Below are positions 27,942 through 36,761 of a stretch of DNA of 64,000 nt, piece by piece. The first letter of the stretch is position 1. Each line of letters begins with the position of its first letter. This DNA comes from Myxococcus qinghaiensis (GTDB lineage Bacteria > Myxococcota > Myxococcia > Myxococcales > Myxococcaceae), in NCBI RefSeq assembly GCF_024198215.1, contig NZ_JAKCFA010000017.1:62001-126000 (forward strand). Reading direction: 5' to 3'. Under the pieces are notes generated by a model. It was not told the DNA's origin. It saw nothing but the letters and a program-made list of their open reading frames with translations, and made no database searches. The position numbers and the translations under genes were made by a program.

Positions 27942-28130
27942 ATGTCTGATTCCGTCAAGTCTGAGATCATCCGTGCGTGGAAGGACGAGGAGTTCCGCAA
28001 CAACCTGTCCGAGTCCGAGCGGGACCTCATCCCCGCCAACCCGGCCGGCATCCTGGAGCTGACCGACGAAGTCCTCGGCGTTGCCTCGGGCGGTCTGGCC
28101 GCGGCCAGCTGCGACTGGTGCAGCTGCTAG
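27942..28130 (+). CDS. lanA: Class II lanthipeptide precursor (mersacidin/lichenicidin-type leader)
   Basis: A 62-residue precursor. Residues 1-51 form an acidic leader (SEIIRAWKDEEFRNNLS, NPAGILELTDEVLG) ending VASGG, which fits the ELxxExLxxxxGG pattern cut by C39 exporters. The predicted core is residues 52-62, LAAASCDWCSC: only 11 residues with two Ser (56, 61) and three Cys (57, 60, 62) and no Thr. LanM would dehydrate Ser and add Cys; at most two thioether rings can form and one Cys stays over. A strong ribosome site (AAGGAG) precedes the ATG at 27942; the open frame upstream lacks one. PCAT exporter and LanM genes follow. Confidence 0.88.
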   Translation: MSDSVKSEIIRAWKDEEFRNNLSESERDLIPANPAGILELTDEVLGVASGGLAAASCDWCSC

Positions 28131-28146
28131 TCTCAATCAGGACCGT

Positions 28147-28173
28147 GCTTCACTGCCCACAAGGCAGTGGAGC
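28147..28173 (+). terminator. Strong hairpin behind lanA, likely attenuator
   Basis: An 11-bp stem (one G-T pair): GCTTCACTGCC at 28147-28157 and GGCAGTGGAGC at 28163-28173, loop CACAA. It starts 16 nt after the lanA stop. No T-run follows. Such structures in lantibiotic operons let precursor mRNA exceed that of downstream genes by partial termination or 3'-end protection. Confidence 0.55.
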
Positions 28174-28252
28174 CGCCTGAGATGTCTCGCGTTCTCACAG
28201 TGCCTCCAGTGCCCACACCCCTGGCGGGAGCCACCTTGGCGAAGGGCCATTC

Positions 28253-28852
28253 ATGAGCGCGCCCCCCTCCTCCATCTTCCGCACGGGCGCCTTGGAGCGC
28301 TTCGTCCAGGGACGCTCCCAGTTGGTGCTCCCCGCGTTCGTCGCACCGCGCGCCCAGGCCCTGATGTGGTTGGCGCTCGTGCTGGTGTTGGGCTGCGGTG
28401 CCCTTGCATGGAGCGCCCAGGTCCCCCGCTTCGAGTCCGGCGTGGCCATCGTCGTGGAGGGCACGCGCGTCAGTTCCCTGGCCCGGCCGGGTGAGCCGCT
28501 GCTGCTCGTCTTCCTGTCGCACCAGTCGCTCCCCGCGCTCCGGCCCCAGCAGCCGCTCGTCGTGGAGCCCTCGTCCCCCGCCGCACGCCTGCGCGCGGAG
28601 GTGCTCGCCGTGGAGCCGCGACTGCTGAGCCCCCAGGCCGCGCGGGAGCGCTTCGGCGTGGACCTGGTGCCGTCGCGGCTCGACGCGGCTCCCTCCGCCG
28701 TCCTCGTCGCGCGGCTGAGCACATCGCCCGAGGGCCCGTCGCCGTCCGACTTCCTGGGCGGAACCTTCCCGGTGAGCGTCCGTGTGGGCTCGCAGCGACT
28801 CATCGAGCTGCTTGCGTTCAACCGTGACGCCGCGCGGAGCCACGGTCGATGA
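28253..28852 (+). CDS. One-TM accessory protein of the lanthipeptide cluster
   Basis: A 199-residue protein. Residues about 36-53 form a single TM helix after a cytoplasmic N-terminus (ALERFVQGRSQLVLPAFVAPRAQA). The remainder is extracytoplasmic with short beta-like segments (SGVAIVVEGTRVSSL, ARPGEPLLLVFLSHQSLPAL). The layout recalls a HlyD-type membrane-fusion subunit with its coiled coil removed, but this is a weak likeness. It overlaps the exporter gene by ATGA, so it is probably an exporter partner. A GAAGGG ribosome site precedes the ATG. Confidence 0.65.
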   Translation: MSAPPSSIFRTGALERFVQGRSQLVLPAFVAPRAQALMWLALVLVLGCGALAWSAQVPRFESGVAIVVEGTRVSSLARPGEPLLLVFLSHQSLPALRPQQPLVVEPSSPAARLRAEVLAVEPRLLSPQAARERFGVDLVPSRLDAAPSAVLVARLSTSPEGPSPSDFLGGTFPVSVRVGSQRLIELLAFNRDAARSHGR

Positions 28853-31398
28853 GCCTTCCGACCAGGCCCGCCGCGCCGCCCTCGGAGTCCACCGCACAGT
28901 CCTCGGCTTCGGCCACGGAGCCCACCGCGCCTCCCTCGGCTTCGGCCACGGAGCCCACCACACCTCCGTCGGCTTCTGCCACGCCGCCCTCGGCTTCCAC
29001 CGCGCAGCCCACGGAGCCCTCGGCTTCTGCCACACAGCCCTCCGTGCCGCCCTCGGCTTCTGCCACACAGCCCTCGTCTTCCACCGCGCAGCCACCGGAG
29101 CCCACCGCGCCGCCCTCGGCATCCCCCGCGCCGTCGCCCCGGCTGTTGGACCGGGTGATGCGCCTGCTGTGGCCGCTGGTGCTGTGGTTCCGCCGTCGGC
29201 GCGTGCCCGTCATCCTCCAGCTCAGCACACGGGAGTGCGGTGGCGCGTGTCTGGCCATGGTGCTCTCGTACTACGGACGCCGCACCGCCGCGGCCGACTG
29301 TCGCGAGTGCCTGGACACCGGCCGTGACGGCGCCTCCGCGCTCGCCATCGTCCGCGCCGCACGGACGCATGGCCTCATCGCGCGGCGCTACTCCGTCACG
29401 CTGGCCAACTTCCACCGCATCCCCCTGCCCGCCATCGTCTTCTGGGAGTTCAACCACTTCCTCGTGGTGGAGCGCTGGACGCCGACCCACGTGGATGTCG
29501 TCGACCCGGCGCGCGGACGTCGCCGGCTGACGGCCGCCGAGTTCGACGCGGGCTTCACGGGCCTGGCCCTGTCGTTCGAGCCGAGCCTCCAGTTCCAGCG
29601 TCGCAAGCACTCGGGCGAGTCGTCCTGGCGCACGGTGCTGTCCTACGTGGTGGGCGTGCCGCGCTTCGGCGCGTTCCTGGGACAGATTTTCGCCGCCTCG
29701 CTGATGATGCAGGGCATCGGCCTGTCGCTGCCGCTGCTCACTCAAGTCGTCGTGGACCGCGTCCTGCCGTATCGCGCCGTGGATTTGATGACGGTGCTCG
29801 GGCTGGGGATGGGGGTGCTCGTGGTGGCGCAGGGGCTGACGAGCTACCTGCGCTCCGCGGTCATCATCTACCTGTACGCCCGCCTGGACTCGCGGATGAT
29901 GCTGGGGCTGTTCGGCCACCTGCTCACCCTGCCGCTGCGCTTCTTCCAGCAGCGCACCACCGGCGATTTGCTCACGCGGCTGGGCAGCAACGTGGCCATC
30001 CGCGAGGCGCTCACCAGTCGCACGCTGTCCGTGGTGCTCGACGGCCTGTTGGTGCTCGTCTACTTCACCATCCTGCTGTTCCAGGCGCCGCTGTTCGGCA
30101 TCGTCTCCATCATCATCGGCGCCATCCAAGTGGCCCTGCTGCTGAGCACCAACCAGCGCATCCATGGACTCACCCAGGAGAGCCTGACGGCGCAGTCGGA
30201 GTCGCAGAACTACCTCACCGAGGCGCTGATTGGCGTGGCCACCCTCAAGGCCTCGGGCGCAGAGCAGCGGGTGCTGGACCACTGGTCCAACCTGCTCATG
30301 AAGCACCTGAACGTGACGGTGCGCCGCAACCACCTGTCGTCGGTGCTGGACTCGGCGCTGCTGACCTTGCGCACGCTGGCCCCGCTGCTGCTCTTGTGGC
30401 TGGGCGCGCGCCAGGTGCTCGCGGGGGAGATGTCGCTGGGCACCATGCTCGCGCTCAACGCGCTGGCCGTCTCCTGCATCCAGCCGCTCGCGTCCCTCAC
30501 CGCCACCGGCCAGCAACTCCAGATGGTGGGCGCGCACCTCAACCGCCTCATCGACATCCTGGAGGCCACGCCGGAGCAGTCGCTGCCGGACGTGAAGCCC
30601 ATCGACAAGCTGTCCGGCCAGGTGGAGCTCAAGGACGTCAGCTTCCGCTACTCGCCCGAGGGGCCCGTCGTCCTCGACGGGATTTCGCTGAGCATCCAGC
30701 CTGGGCAGAAGGTGGCGCTGGTGGGACGCAGCGGCTCCGGCAAGACGACGCTGGCCATGCTGCTGCTCGGCCTGCACGAGCCCTCCACGGGCGAAATCCT
30801 CTACGACGGCCAGCCGATGCAGTCGCTGGACTACGTCATGCTGCGTGGGCAGTTCGGCGCAGTGCTCCAGGAGCCGTTCCTCTTCAGCGGCTCGCTCCGG
30901 GAGAACATCACCTTCAGCGACCCGTCCCTCCCATTGGAGCAGGTGATGGAGGCCGCGAAGCTGGCCGTCATCCATGACGACATCGAGAAGATGCCCATGG
31001 GCTACGAGACGGTCATCTCCGGCTCGGGCGGCTCCGGGCTCTCAGGTGGACAGCGGCAGCGGCTCGCGGTGGCCCGGGCGCTGGTGCGCAAGCCCGCGCT
31101 GCTGCTGTTGGACGAGGCCACCAGCCAGCTCGACGTGCTCACCGAGAGCACGTTGGACGAGAACCTGGGGGCGCTGTCCTGCACGCGCATCCTCATCGCC
31201 CACCGGCTCAGCACCGTGCGCGACGCGGACCTCATCCTCGTGCTGGACGGCGGCAAGCTCGTCGAGCGCGGCACCCACGTGGAGCTGATGGGCCGTGAGG
31301 GCCACTACGTGGAGCTGGTGCGCAAGCAGCTCTCGGAAGACGCCCCCGGCAAGGTGGCCGCCGAGCTCCCCCCTCACTCCCAGCGGCTCAGCGGCTGA
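28849..31398 (+). CDS. lanT: Peptidase-containing ABC exporter (PCAT, LanT)
   Basis: An 849-residue exporter that removes the double-Gly leader and pumps out the product. Order: Ser/Thr/Pro-rich tail (residues about 10-95), C39 peptidase with C130 (RECGGACLAMV), H203 (EFNHFLVVE) and the Asp of VDVVDPAR, six TM helices (about 265-540), and ABC ATPase with Walker A GRSGSGKTT near residue 626, LSGGQRQR and LLLLDEATSQLD. All catalytic residues are intact. The ATG at 28849 overlaps the upstream stop. An internal ATG at 29158 would remove the low-complexity tail but lacks such support. Confidence 0.95.
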   Translation: MSLPTRPAAPPSESTAQSSASATEPTAPPSASATEPTTPPSASATPPSASTAQPTEPSASATQPSVPPSASATQPSSSTAQPPEPTAPPSASPAPSPRLLDRVMRLLWPLVLWFRRRRVPVILQLSTRECGGACLAMVLSYYGRRTAAADCRECLDTGRDGASALAIVRAARTHGLIARRYSVTLANFHRIPLPAIVFWEFNHFLVVERWTPTHVDVVDPARGRRRLTAAEFDAGFTGLALSFEPSLQFQRRKHSGESSWRTVLSYVVGVPRFGAFLGQIFAASLMMQGIGLSLPLLTQVVVDRVLPYRAVDLMTVLGLGMGVLVVAQGLTSYLRSAVIIYLYARLDSRMMLGLFGHLLTLPLRFFQQRTTGDLLTRLGSNVAIREALTSRTLSVVLDGLLVLVYFTILLFQAPLFGIVSIIIGAIQVALLLSTNQRIHGLTQESLTAQSESQNYLTEALIGVATLKASGAEQRVLDHWSNLLMKHLNVTVRRNHLSSVLDSALLTLRTLAPLLLLWLGARQVLAGEMSLGTMLALNALAVSCIQPLASLTATGQQLQMVGAHLNRLIDILEATPEQSLPDVKPIDKLSGQVELKDVSFRYSPEGPVVLDGISLSIQPGQKVALVGRSGSGKTTLAMLLLGLHEPSTGEILYDGQPMQSLDYVMLRGQFGAVLQEPFLFSGSLRENITFSDPSLPLEQVMEAAKLAVIHDDIEKMPMGYETVISGSGGSGLSGGQRQRLAVARALVRKPALLLLDEATSQLDVLTESTLDENLGALSCTRILIAHRLSTVRDADLILVLDGGKLVERGTHVELMGREGHYVELVRKQLSEDAPGKVAAELPPHSQRLSG
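28873..29130 (+). repeat. Low-complexity Ser/Thr/Pro/Ala-coding repeats in lanT
   Basis: The DNA repeats variants of CCCTCGGCTTCTGCCAC with CCACCGC(A/G)CAGCC linkers, encoding SASATEPT, SASATQPS and STAQP units about eight to ten times. Copies of SASATEPT and SASATQPS differ only slightly, which indicates expansion by slippage. The encoded tail precedes the C39 peptidase. Confidence 0.8.
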
Positions 31399-31446
31399 GC
31401 TCCATCCCCGACACGCAACGAAGAGAGGCTCCCCCTGCGTCTGTCC

Positions 31447-32511
31447 ATGGAAGACTATCTGCGGCTCGCCGTGCCGTTCGTCCCGCCAGCGCTCGTCTCG
31501 CCCGAAGCGCTGCGGCCCATCCTCGGCATCGCCCGGCAGCTGCCCCCGTGCGCGAGCAGCGGCTTCGAGTGCAGGCTGGGTGACGACGCACCGGTGGGCG
31601 ACTTCCTCATCAACCTGCTCGCCGCCGATGGCACCCGCGCCGCCTTCGCGGGGCACCACCCCGACTACCACCCGCCCGACGCGTTCCTGCACAGCCCCGT
31701 CTGGCAGCGGGTGCGCGACTACTGCCGCACGTGGGCCAGTCCCACCTCGCCCCTGCACCGGCGGGTGAGGGACATGTGGCTGGAGTTCGACCTTCAGGAA
31801 CTGGAGGGCGAGGTTCCCATCCCCGGCGTCTTCTTCGGGCCGGAGCAGCCTCCGGAGGACCTGCTCGACACGGTGCGCGGCAGCCTGGAGCTGCTGCGCG
31901 GCCCCGGGCGCGCGGACATTCCCCCCGCGATGCTGCGCTGTCTGGAGCTGCTGCCGGGCCCGCCCCGCATCGAGCAGGTGGGGATGATGTTCTCCCGGCA
32001 CACGGACGCGCTGCGGCTGTGCATCCGCGGGCTGCCCCATCAGGGCCTGGGCACCGCGCTGCGCGACGCGGGTTGGCCGGGCGAGGCCGATGTTCTCGAC
32101 GCGCTCCTGGAGGAGACGCGGCCCTTCGTGGACGACTTCACGCTCGACATCGACGTGGGTGATGGCATCCACCCCAAGCTCGGCCTGGAGTGCATCCTGG
32201 ACCAGGACCCCAGCCCGGCCCGCTGGCAGCGGTGGTTGGACACGCTGGTGGCGCAGGGGCTGTGCACGCCGCTCAAGCGCGATGCGCTGATGACCTGGGC
32301 GGGCGTGCAGAGCTCGCTCACCCATCCCGGACAGTGGCCGGAGAACCTGGTGCGCGCCAGCGAGCGGATGCCCGGTCAGCACAGCGGCTTCGCTCGCCGC
32401 ATCAACCACGTGAAGCTCATCCACCAACCCGGACAGCCGCTCCAGGTGAAGGCCTATCTCGCCTTCCGGCACTACTGGTTGCGCAACCCCTCCCGCCCGC
32501 TGGCCACCTGA
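31447..32511 (+). CDS. Conserved lanthipeptide-cluster protein, unrecognised
   Basis: A 354-residue soluble protein between lanT and lanM, same strand, 48 nt after lanT and 60 nt before lanM. I see no known catalytic motif, TM segment or signal peptide. Notable conserved-looking parts are FTLDIDVGDGIHPKLGLECI near residue 235-254 and RRINHVKLIHQPGQPLQVKAYL near residue 320. Similar proteins accompany LanM genes elsewhere, as far as I recall, without an assigned function. It may help the synthetase, bind the precursor or give immunity; the sequence does not decide. Confidence 0.7.
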   Translation: MEDYLRLAVPFVPPALVSPEALRPILGIARQLPPCASSGFECRLGDDAPVGDFLINLLAADGTRAAFAGHHPDYHPPDAFLHSPVWQRVRDYCRTWASPTSPLHRRVRDMWLEFDLQELEGEVPIPGVFFGPEQPPEDLLDTVRGSLELLRGPGRADIPPAMLRCLELLPGPPRIEQVGMMFSRHTDALRLCIRGLPHQGLGTALRDAGWPGEADVLDALLEETRPFVDDFTLDIDVGDGIHPKLGLECILDQDPSPARWQRWLDTLVAQGLCTPLKRDALMTWAGVQSSLTHPGQWPENLVRASERMPGQHSGFARRINHVKLIHQPGQPLQVKAYLAFRHYWLRNPSRPLAT

Positions 32512-32571
32512 CGACCGGCGCGGTGCCACCCAGGTGGTCCCCTCCGAACGCGGCACTCCTCGACCTCCACC

Positions 32572-35500
32572 ATGTCCCAGCCGCCGCCCGACCTCGCCTG
32601 GTACCACGCCCTCACGCTCACCGAGCGCATCGCCTCCCTGCGCGCCCACCCGGACACGCCGGGCGGCTCGGTGGATGCGGCCCTGGCGGAGCGCCGGCTC
32701 AAGCGCTGGCGTGAGAAGCCCCCGCTCTCCGACGACGCCCTCTTCGCGCAGCGGCTGGCCTCCGCGGGCATCTCCGAGGACACGCTGCGACGGCTGCTCG
32801 GTGAGCCCATCGAGGCCGTGCGCGCCCGCATCCCCGTCGCGCCCGCGTGGATGCACGACGTGGAAGAGGCCCTGGCGCGGCCCGCTCCCACCACGCGCCT
32901 GCCCTACCCCGCGTCGTATGTGAACAGCCCGAACGCGGCGCTCATCGTCGCCGCGGAGCCCTTCCTGCGTCAGGGCTTCGAGCGACTCCAGGCCGGAATC
33001 TCGGCGCTCGCCGCCTCGGGAGCGCCGCTGCCCTTCGACCCGGAGACGGTGGGCGCGGTGCTCTTCGCCTCGCTGCCTCCCACCGTGCTGGACTTGCTGA
33101 GCCGCACGCTCGTGTTGGAGCTGCACGTGGCTCGCCTGTCGGAGCTGCTCGATGGCCAGACGCCGCCGGAGCGCTTCCAGTCCTTCGTGAAGCGGCTGCG
33201 ACAGCCCGACGTCCTCGCCGCGCTGTACCGCGAGTACCCGGTGTTGGCTCGCAACCTGGTGACACGTGTCACCCTGTGGGTCGACACGAGCCTGGAGTTC
33301 CTCCAGCGGCTGAGCGCGGACCAGGAGGCGCTGCGCCAGGTGCTGCATGCCGGCAAGGCGCTGGGGCAGCTCACCGAGCTGAAGGCGGGGCTGGGAGACA
33401 TCCACCGGGGCGGCCACTCGGTGGCGCGCGTCACGTTCTCCTCCGGGCTCACCGTCATCTACAAGCCTCGCTCGCTGGCGACAGACCACCACTTCCATGC
33501 GCTGCTGGAGTGGGTGAACGCGCGCGGTGTCTCCACGCCCTTCCCGCTCACCCCTCGCGTCGAGCGCGGTGGCTACGGCTGGGTCCAGTGCGTGGAGGCC
33601 GAGACGTGCACCGACGAGGCGCAGGTCCACCGCTTCTACCAGCGCCACGGCGGCTACCTGGCGCTGCTGTACCTGCTGGACGGCACGGACTTCCACTTCG
33701 AGAACGTCATCGCCGCCGGTGAGCACCCGGTGCTCATCGACCTGGAGTCGCTGCTGCATCCACCCCTGCGGCTGATGGAGCAGGCGGACCTGTTGCTTCG
33801 CGAGCAGGAGGTGTTCGCCTCCGTGCTGCGCGTGGGGCTCCTGCCGGGCCGGGCGTGGGAGGACGCGCGCACGGCGGGCGTGGACATCAGCGGCATGGGC
33901 AACCCGGAGGGCCACGCGGGCAACCGCAACGCCCCGATGATGGAGGGCGCCGGCACGGACGAGCTGCACTACACGCGCAAGCCCCGCGCCTTCCGTCGAG
34001 GCCTCAACCGCCCCACGCTCAACGGCGAGGACGTGGACCTGTTCCACTACCAGGACAGCGTCGTGCGCGGCTTCTCGGAGGTCTACACGCTGCTGCGCCA
34101 GCACCGGGACTCGCTGCTGGGCGAGTGGGGCCTGCTGACGCGCTTCGCCCACGTGGAGGTGCGCACGCTGCTGCGGCCCACGTTCGTCTACAAGACGATG
34201 CTCATGGAGAGCCACCACCCGGACCTCCTGCGCAACGCGCTGGACCGGGACCGCTTCTTCGAGCGGCTGTGGCTCGACACGGACCGCTTCCCGTTCCTCG
34301 CGCAGGTCAACCAGGCGGAGCGCCAGTCGCTGGAGCGCGGTGACGTGCCGCTCTTCACCACGGTGCCCGACAGCACGAGCGTCTGGGGCGAGCCCGGCGA
34401 GGAGATTCCCGGCGTCTTCGACGAGCGGGGACTGGAGCGCCTGAAGAAGCAGGTGGACCGGCTGGGCGAGCAGGACTTCGAGAAGCAGGTCTGGGCCATC
34501 CGCGCCTCCTTCGCCACGCTGGGCATCGAAGCGGACCCGCTCCGGCTCGCGCGCCATGAGCCCGTCCCGGGCACCACCCCGCTCACCCGCGAGCAGCTGC
34601 TCGACGCGGCCCGCGCGCTGGGAGACCGGCTGGAGATTCTGGCGGTGGGCGGCCGTGAGGAGTGCTCCTGGTTCGGCCTGACGCTGGGCTGGAACCGGCA
34701 GTGGAGGCTGAGTCCCCTGGGACTGGACCTCTACGGTGGACTGCCCGGCGTGGCGCTCTTCCTGGCGACATTGGGCGAGGTGACGGGCGAGGCCCGCTAC
34801 ACGGAGCTGGCCTGGGGCGCCGTCCACACCATGGTGCGCAAGCACGGCGAGCCCCGCCATCAGCCGGCGTCGGTGGGAGGCTTCCTCGGGTGGGGCGGGC
34901 TGCTCTACACGTACACGCAGCTCGGCACGCTGTGGCGGCGGCCGGACCTGCTGGACCATGCGGCGACGTGCGTGGCGCGGCTGGAGCCGCTCATCGAGCA
35001 GGACGCGAACTTCGACATCCTGGATGGCGCGGCCGGATGCATCCTGGCGCTCGCGGCGCTGCACCGCACGGCGCCCTCCGAGCATGTGCTCGCGGTGGCC
35101 CGACGCTGCGGTGAGCACCTGCTGGCGAGCGCCCGCGCGCAGAAGGTAGGCGTGGGCTGGCACTCGCGGCTGGAGCCTGACGCGGCGCTGACGGGCTTCG
35201 CCCATGGCACCGCGGGCATCGCCCTGGCGCTGGTGGAGCTGCATGCGCTCACCGGCGAGGCGCGCTTTCTGGAGACGGCACGACAGGCGCTGGCCTACGA
35301 GCGCTCGTGCTTCGTGCCCGAGAAGGACAACTGGCTCGACTTGCGAGGCCGGCCCGAGACGCCGCGCTTCAAGACGTCCTGGTGCCACGGCTCCACGGGC
35401 ATCGGCCTGGGACGGCTCGCGTCCCTGCGACACCTGGAGGACGGCGTGGCTCGCGAGGAGCTCGCCGCGGCGCTCCGGGATACCCGGGCACTGGGCCTGG

Positions 35501-35796
35501 GACGCGACCACTCGCTGTGCCATGGCGACCCGGGCAGCCTGGAGCTGCTGCTGGCCTCGCGCGAGGCGGCCGGCGGGGACGTGGCGACGGACGACGAGCT
35601 GGGGCGCTGGGGCGCCACACTGCTGGCGAGCGCCAGGAAGCATGGCTGGCTCTCCGGCGTCCCCCTGGGTGTGGAGACACCTGGCTTCATGGTGGGGCTT
35701 TCTGGAACCGGCTACGCGCTGCTGCGCCTGGCCGAGCCCCATCGAGTACCCTCGGTGCTGGTGATGGAAGCGCCGCGACAGGGCGCGCGACGGTGA
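32572..35796 (+). CDS. lanM: Class II lanthipeptide synthetase LanM
   Basis: A 1074-residue bifunctional enzyme that phosphorylates and eliminates Ser/Thr of the precursor and then closes thioether rings. The N-terminal dehydratase (DUF4135, about 190-560) has the ATP-site Lys in YKPRSLATDHHFH and the catalytic segment GTDFHFENVIA with IDLESLLHP. The C-terminal LanC-like cyclase (about 715-1060) keeps the zinc ligands: C938 in SWCHGSTG, and C983 with H984 in LCHGDPG. Length is normal for LanM. It starts 60 nt after its unrecognised neighbour. With lanA and lanT it makes a complete core biosynthetic set. Confidence 0.96.
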   Translation: MSQPPPDLAWYHALTLTERIASLRAHPDTPGGSVDAALAERRLKRWREKPPLSDDALFAQRLASAGISEDTLRRLLGEPIEAVRARIPVAPAWMHDVEEALARPAPTTRLPYPASYVNSPNAALIVAAEPFLRQGFERLQAGISALAASGAPLPFDPETVGAVLFASLPPTVLDLLSRTLVLELHVARLSELLDGQTPPERFQSFVKRLRQPDVLAALYREYPVLARNLVTRVTLWVDTSLEFLQRLSADQEALRQVLHAGKALGQLTELKAGLGDIHRGGHSVARVTFSSGLTVIYKPRSLATDHHFHALLEWVNARGVSTPFPLTPRVERGGYGWVQCVEAETCTDEAQVHRFYQRHGGYLALLYLLDGTDFHFENVIAAGEHPVLIDLESLLHPPLRLMEQADLLLREQEVFASVLRVGLLPGRAWEDARTAGVDISGMGNPEGHAGNRNAPMMEGAGTDELHYTRKPRAFRRGLNRPTLNGEDVDLFHYQDSVVRGFSEVYTLLRQHRDSLLGEWGLLTRFAHVEVRTLLRPTFVYKTMLMESHHPDLLRNALDRDRFFERLWLDTDRFPFLAQVNQAERQSLERGDVPLFTTVPDSTSVWGEPGEEIPGVFDERGLERLKKQVDRLGEQDFEKQVWAIRASFATLGIEADPLRLARHEPVPGTTPLTREQLLDAARALGDRLEILAVGGREECSWFGLTLGWNRQWRLSPLGLDLYGGLPGVALFLATLGEVTGEARYTELAWGAVHTMVRKHGEPRHQPASVGGFLGWGGLLYTYTQLGTLWRRPDLLDHAATCVARLEPLIEQDANFDILDGAAGCILALAALHRTAPSEHVLAVARRCGEHLLASARAQKVGVGWHSRLEPDAALTGFAHGTAGIALALVELHALTGEARFLETARQALAYERSCFVPEKDNWLDLRGRPETPRFKTSWCHGSTGIGLGRLASLRHLEDGVAREELAAALRDTRALGLGRDHSLCHGDPGSLELLLASREAAGGDVATDDELGRWGATLLASARKHGWLSGVPLGVETPGFMVGLSGTGYALLRLAEPHRVPSVLVMEAPRQGARR

Positions 35797-35849
35797 GCGT
35801 GGGCGGCGGAGTCGCTCGAGGCGACCCGCGAGAGTTTTCGGAGGATGGA

Positions 35850-36614
35850 ATGACGACGACGGCGAGCGGTACGCAGCCCCCCAGTGCCCCGGAAGCAGGT
35901 TTCCTGGCGGGCACCCCCGGCGTGGACACGGGCAAGGCCCTCATCACGCTGGAAGGGCTGACGAAGGTGTTCGAGACGGAGGAGGTGGAGACGCACGCGC
36001 TCTCCAACATCCACCTCGACATCCGCCAGGGTGAGTGGGTGGCGATTGTCGGGCCCTCGGGCTCCGGCAAGTCCACGCTGCTCGCCGTGCTGGGGTTGCT
36101 CGACACGACGACGCGCGGCACGTACCTGCTCGACGGCAAGAGCGTGCTCGACTTGTCCGCGTCGGACCGCGCGCTGGTGCGCAACCGGCACATCGGCTTC
36201 ATCTTCCAGAGCTTCAACCTCATCGGCGATTTGACGGTGTTCGAGAACGTGGAGCTGCCCCTGACGTACCGGGGCATGCCCGCCGCCGAGCGCAAGCAGC
36301 GGGTCGAGCGCGCGCTGGACAAGGTCGGCATGGCGCACCGTGCGCGGCACATGCCGGGGCAGCTCTCCGGCGGTCAGCAGCAGCGTGTCGCCGTGGCGCG
36401 CGCCGTCGCGGGAGACCCGCTCATCCTCCTGGCGGACGAGCCCACCGGTAACCTCGACTCCAAGAATGGCGAGGCGGTGATGCAGTTGCTGTCCGAGCTG
36501 CACAAGGGCGGAGCCACCATCTGCATGGTGACGCACGACCCGGCGCACGCGCGAGTCGCCACGCGCACGGTGAGCCTCTTCGACGGCAAGGTCACCCTCG
36601 ACGAGCGGCGCTGA
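35850..36614 (+). CDS. ABC transporter ATP-binding protein, MacB/LolD-like
   Basis: A 254-residue ATPase of the MacB/LolD/FtsE type. Walker A is GPSGSGKST (near residue 69), Q-loop FIFQSFNLIGDLTVFENVELPL, signature LSGGQQQRVAVARA, and Walker B LILLADEPTGNLDS. The first 30 residues are an extra Ala/Pro/Thr tail. Ribosome site TCGGAGG lies just upstream of the ATG at 35850. It is 53 nt after lanM and 147 nt before a permease, so the pair probably gives self-immunity or extra export for the cluster, though MacB-type pumps also act alone. Confidence 0.9.
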   Translation: MTTTASGTQPPSAPEAGFLAGTPGVDTGKALITLEGLTKVFETEEVETHALSNIHLDIRQGEWVAIVGPSGSGKSTLLAVLGLLDTTTRGTYLLDGKSVLDLSASDRALVRNRHIGFIFQSFNLIGDLTVFENVELPLTYRGMPAAERKQRVERALDKVGMAHRARHMPGQLSGGQQQRVAVARAVAGDPLILLADEPTGNLDSKNGEAVMQLLSELHKGGATICMVTHDPAHARVATRTVSLFDGKVTLDERR

Positions 36615-36761
36615 CGTGCGACGGGCTCCGACGACTTCACCGTGCACCACTGTTATCCTCAAGTTCTCCGCAACCCACGCATCCCCGGAAGGCGTCCGCC
36701 CGCCGGACTCCGGTGCCCGTCAGCTCCCTCCTGACGGCGCGACACGCCCAAGACACTGACC

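Noticed and set aside
28195-30975. Minus-strand open frame of 926 codons with repetitive RGGLRGRSRG-like text
   Set aside because: It is an antisense reading of the low-complexity part of lanT and of its coding region.
29158-31398. LanT starting at the internal ATG
   Set aside because: It has no visible ribosome site, whereas 28849 overlaps the upstream stop. Still, it cannot be fully excluded.
31042-35742. Minus-strand open frame of 1566 codons
   Set aside because: It lies entirely antisense to lanT, the 31447 gene and lanM, which have clear families. Long antisense frames are common at this GC content, and its product is Arg/Gln/His-rich without domains.
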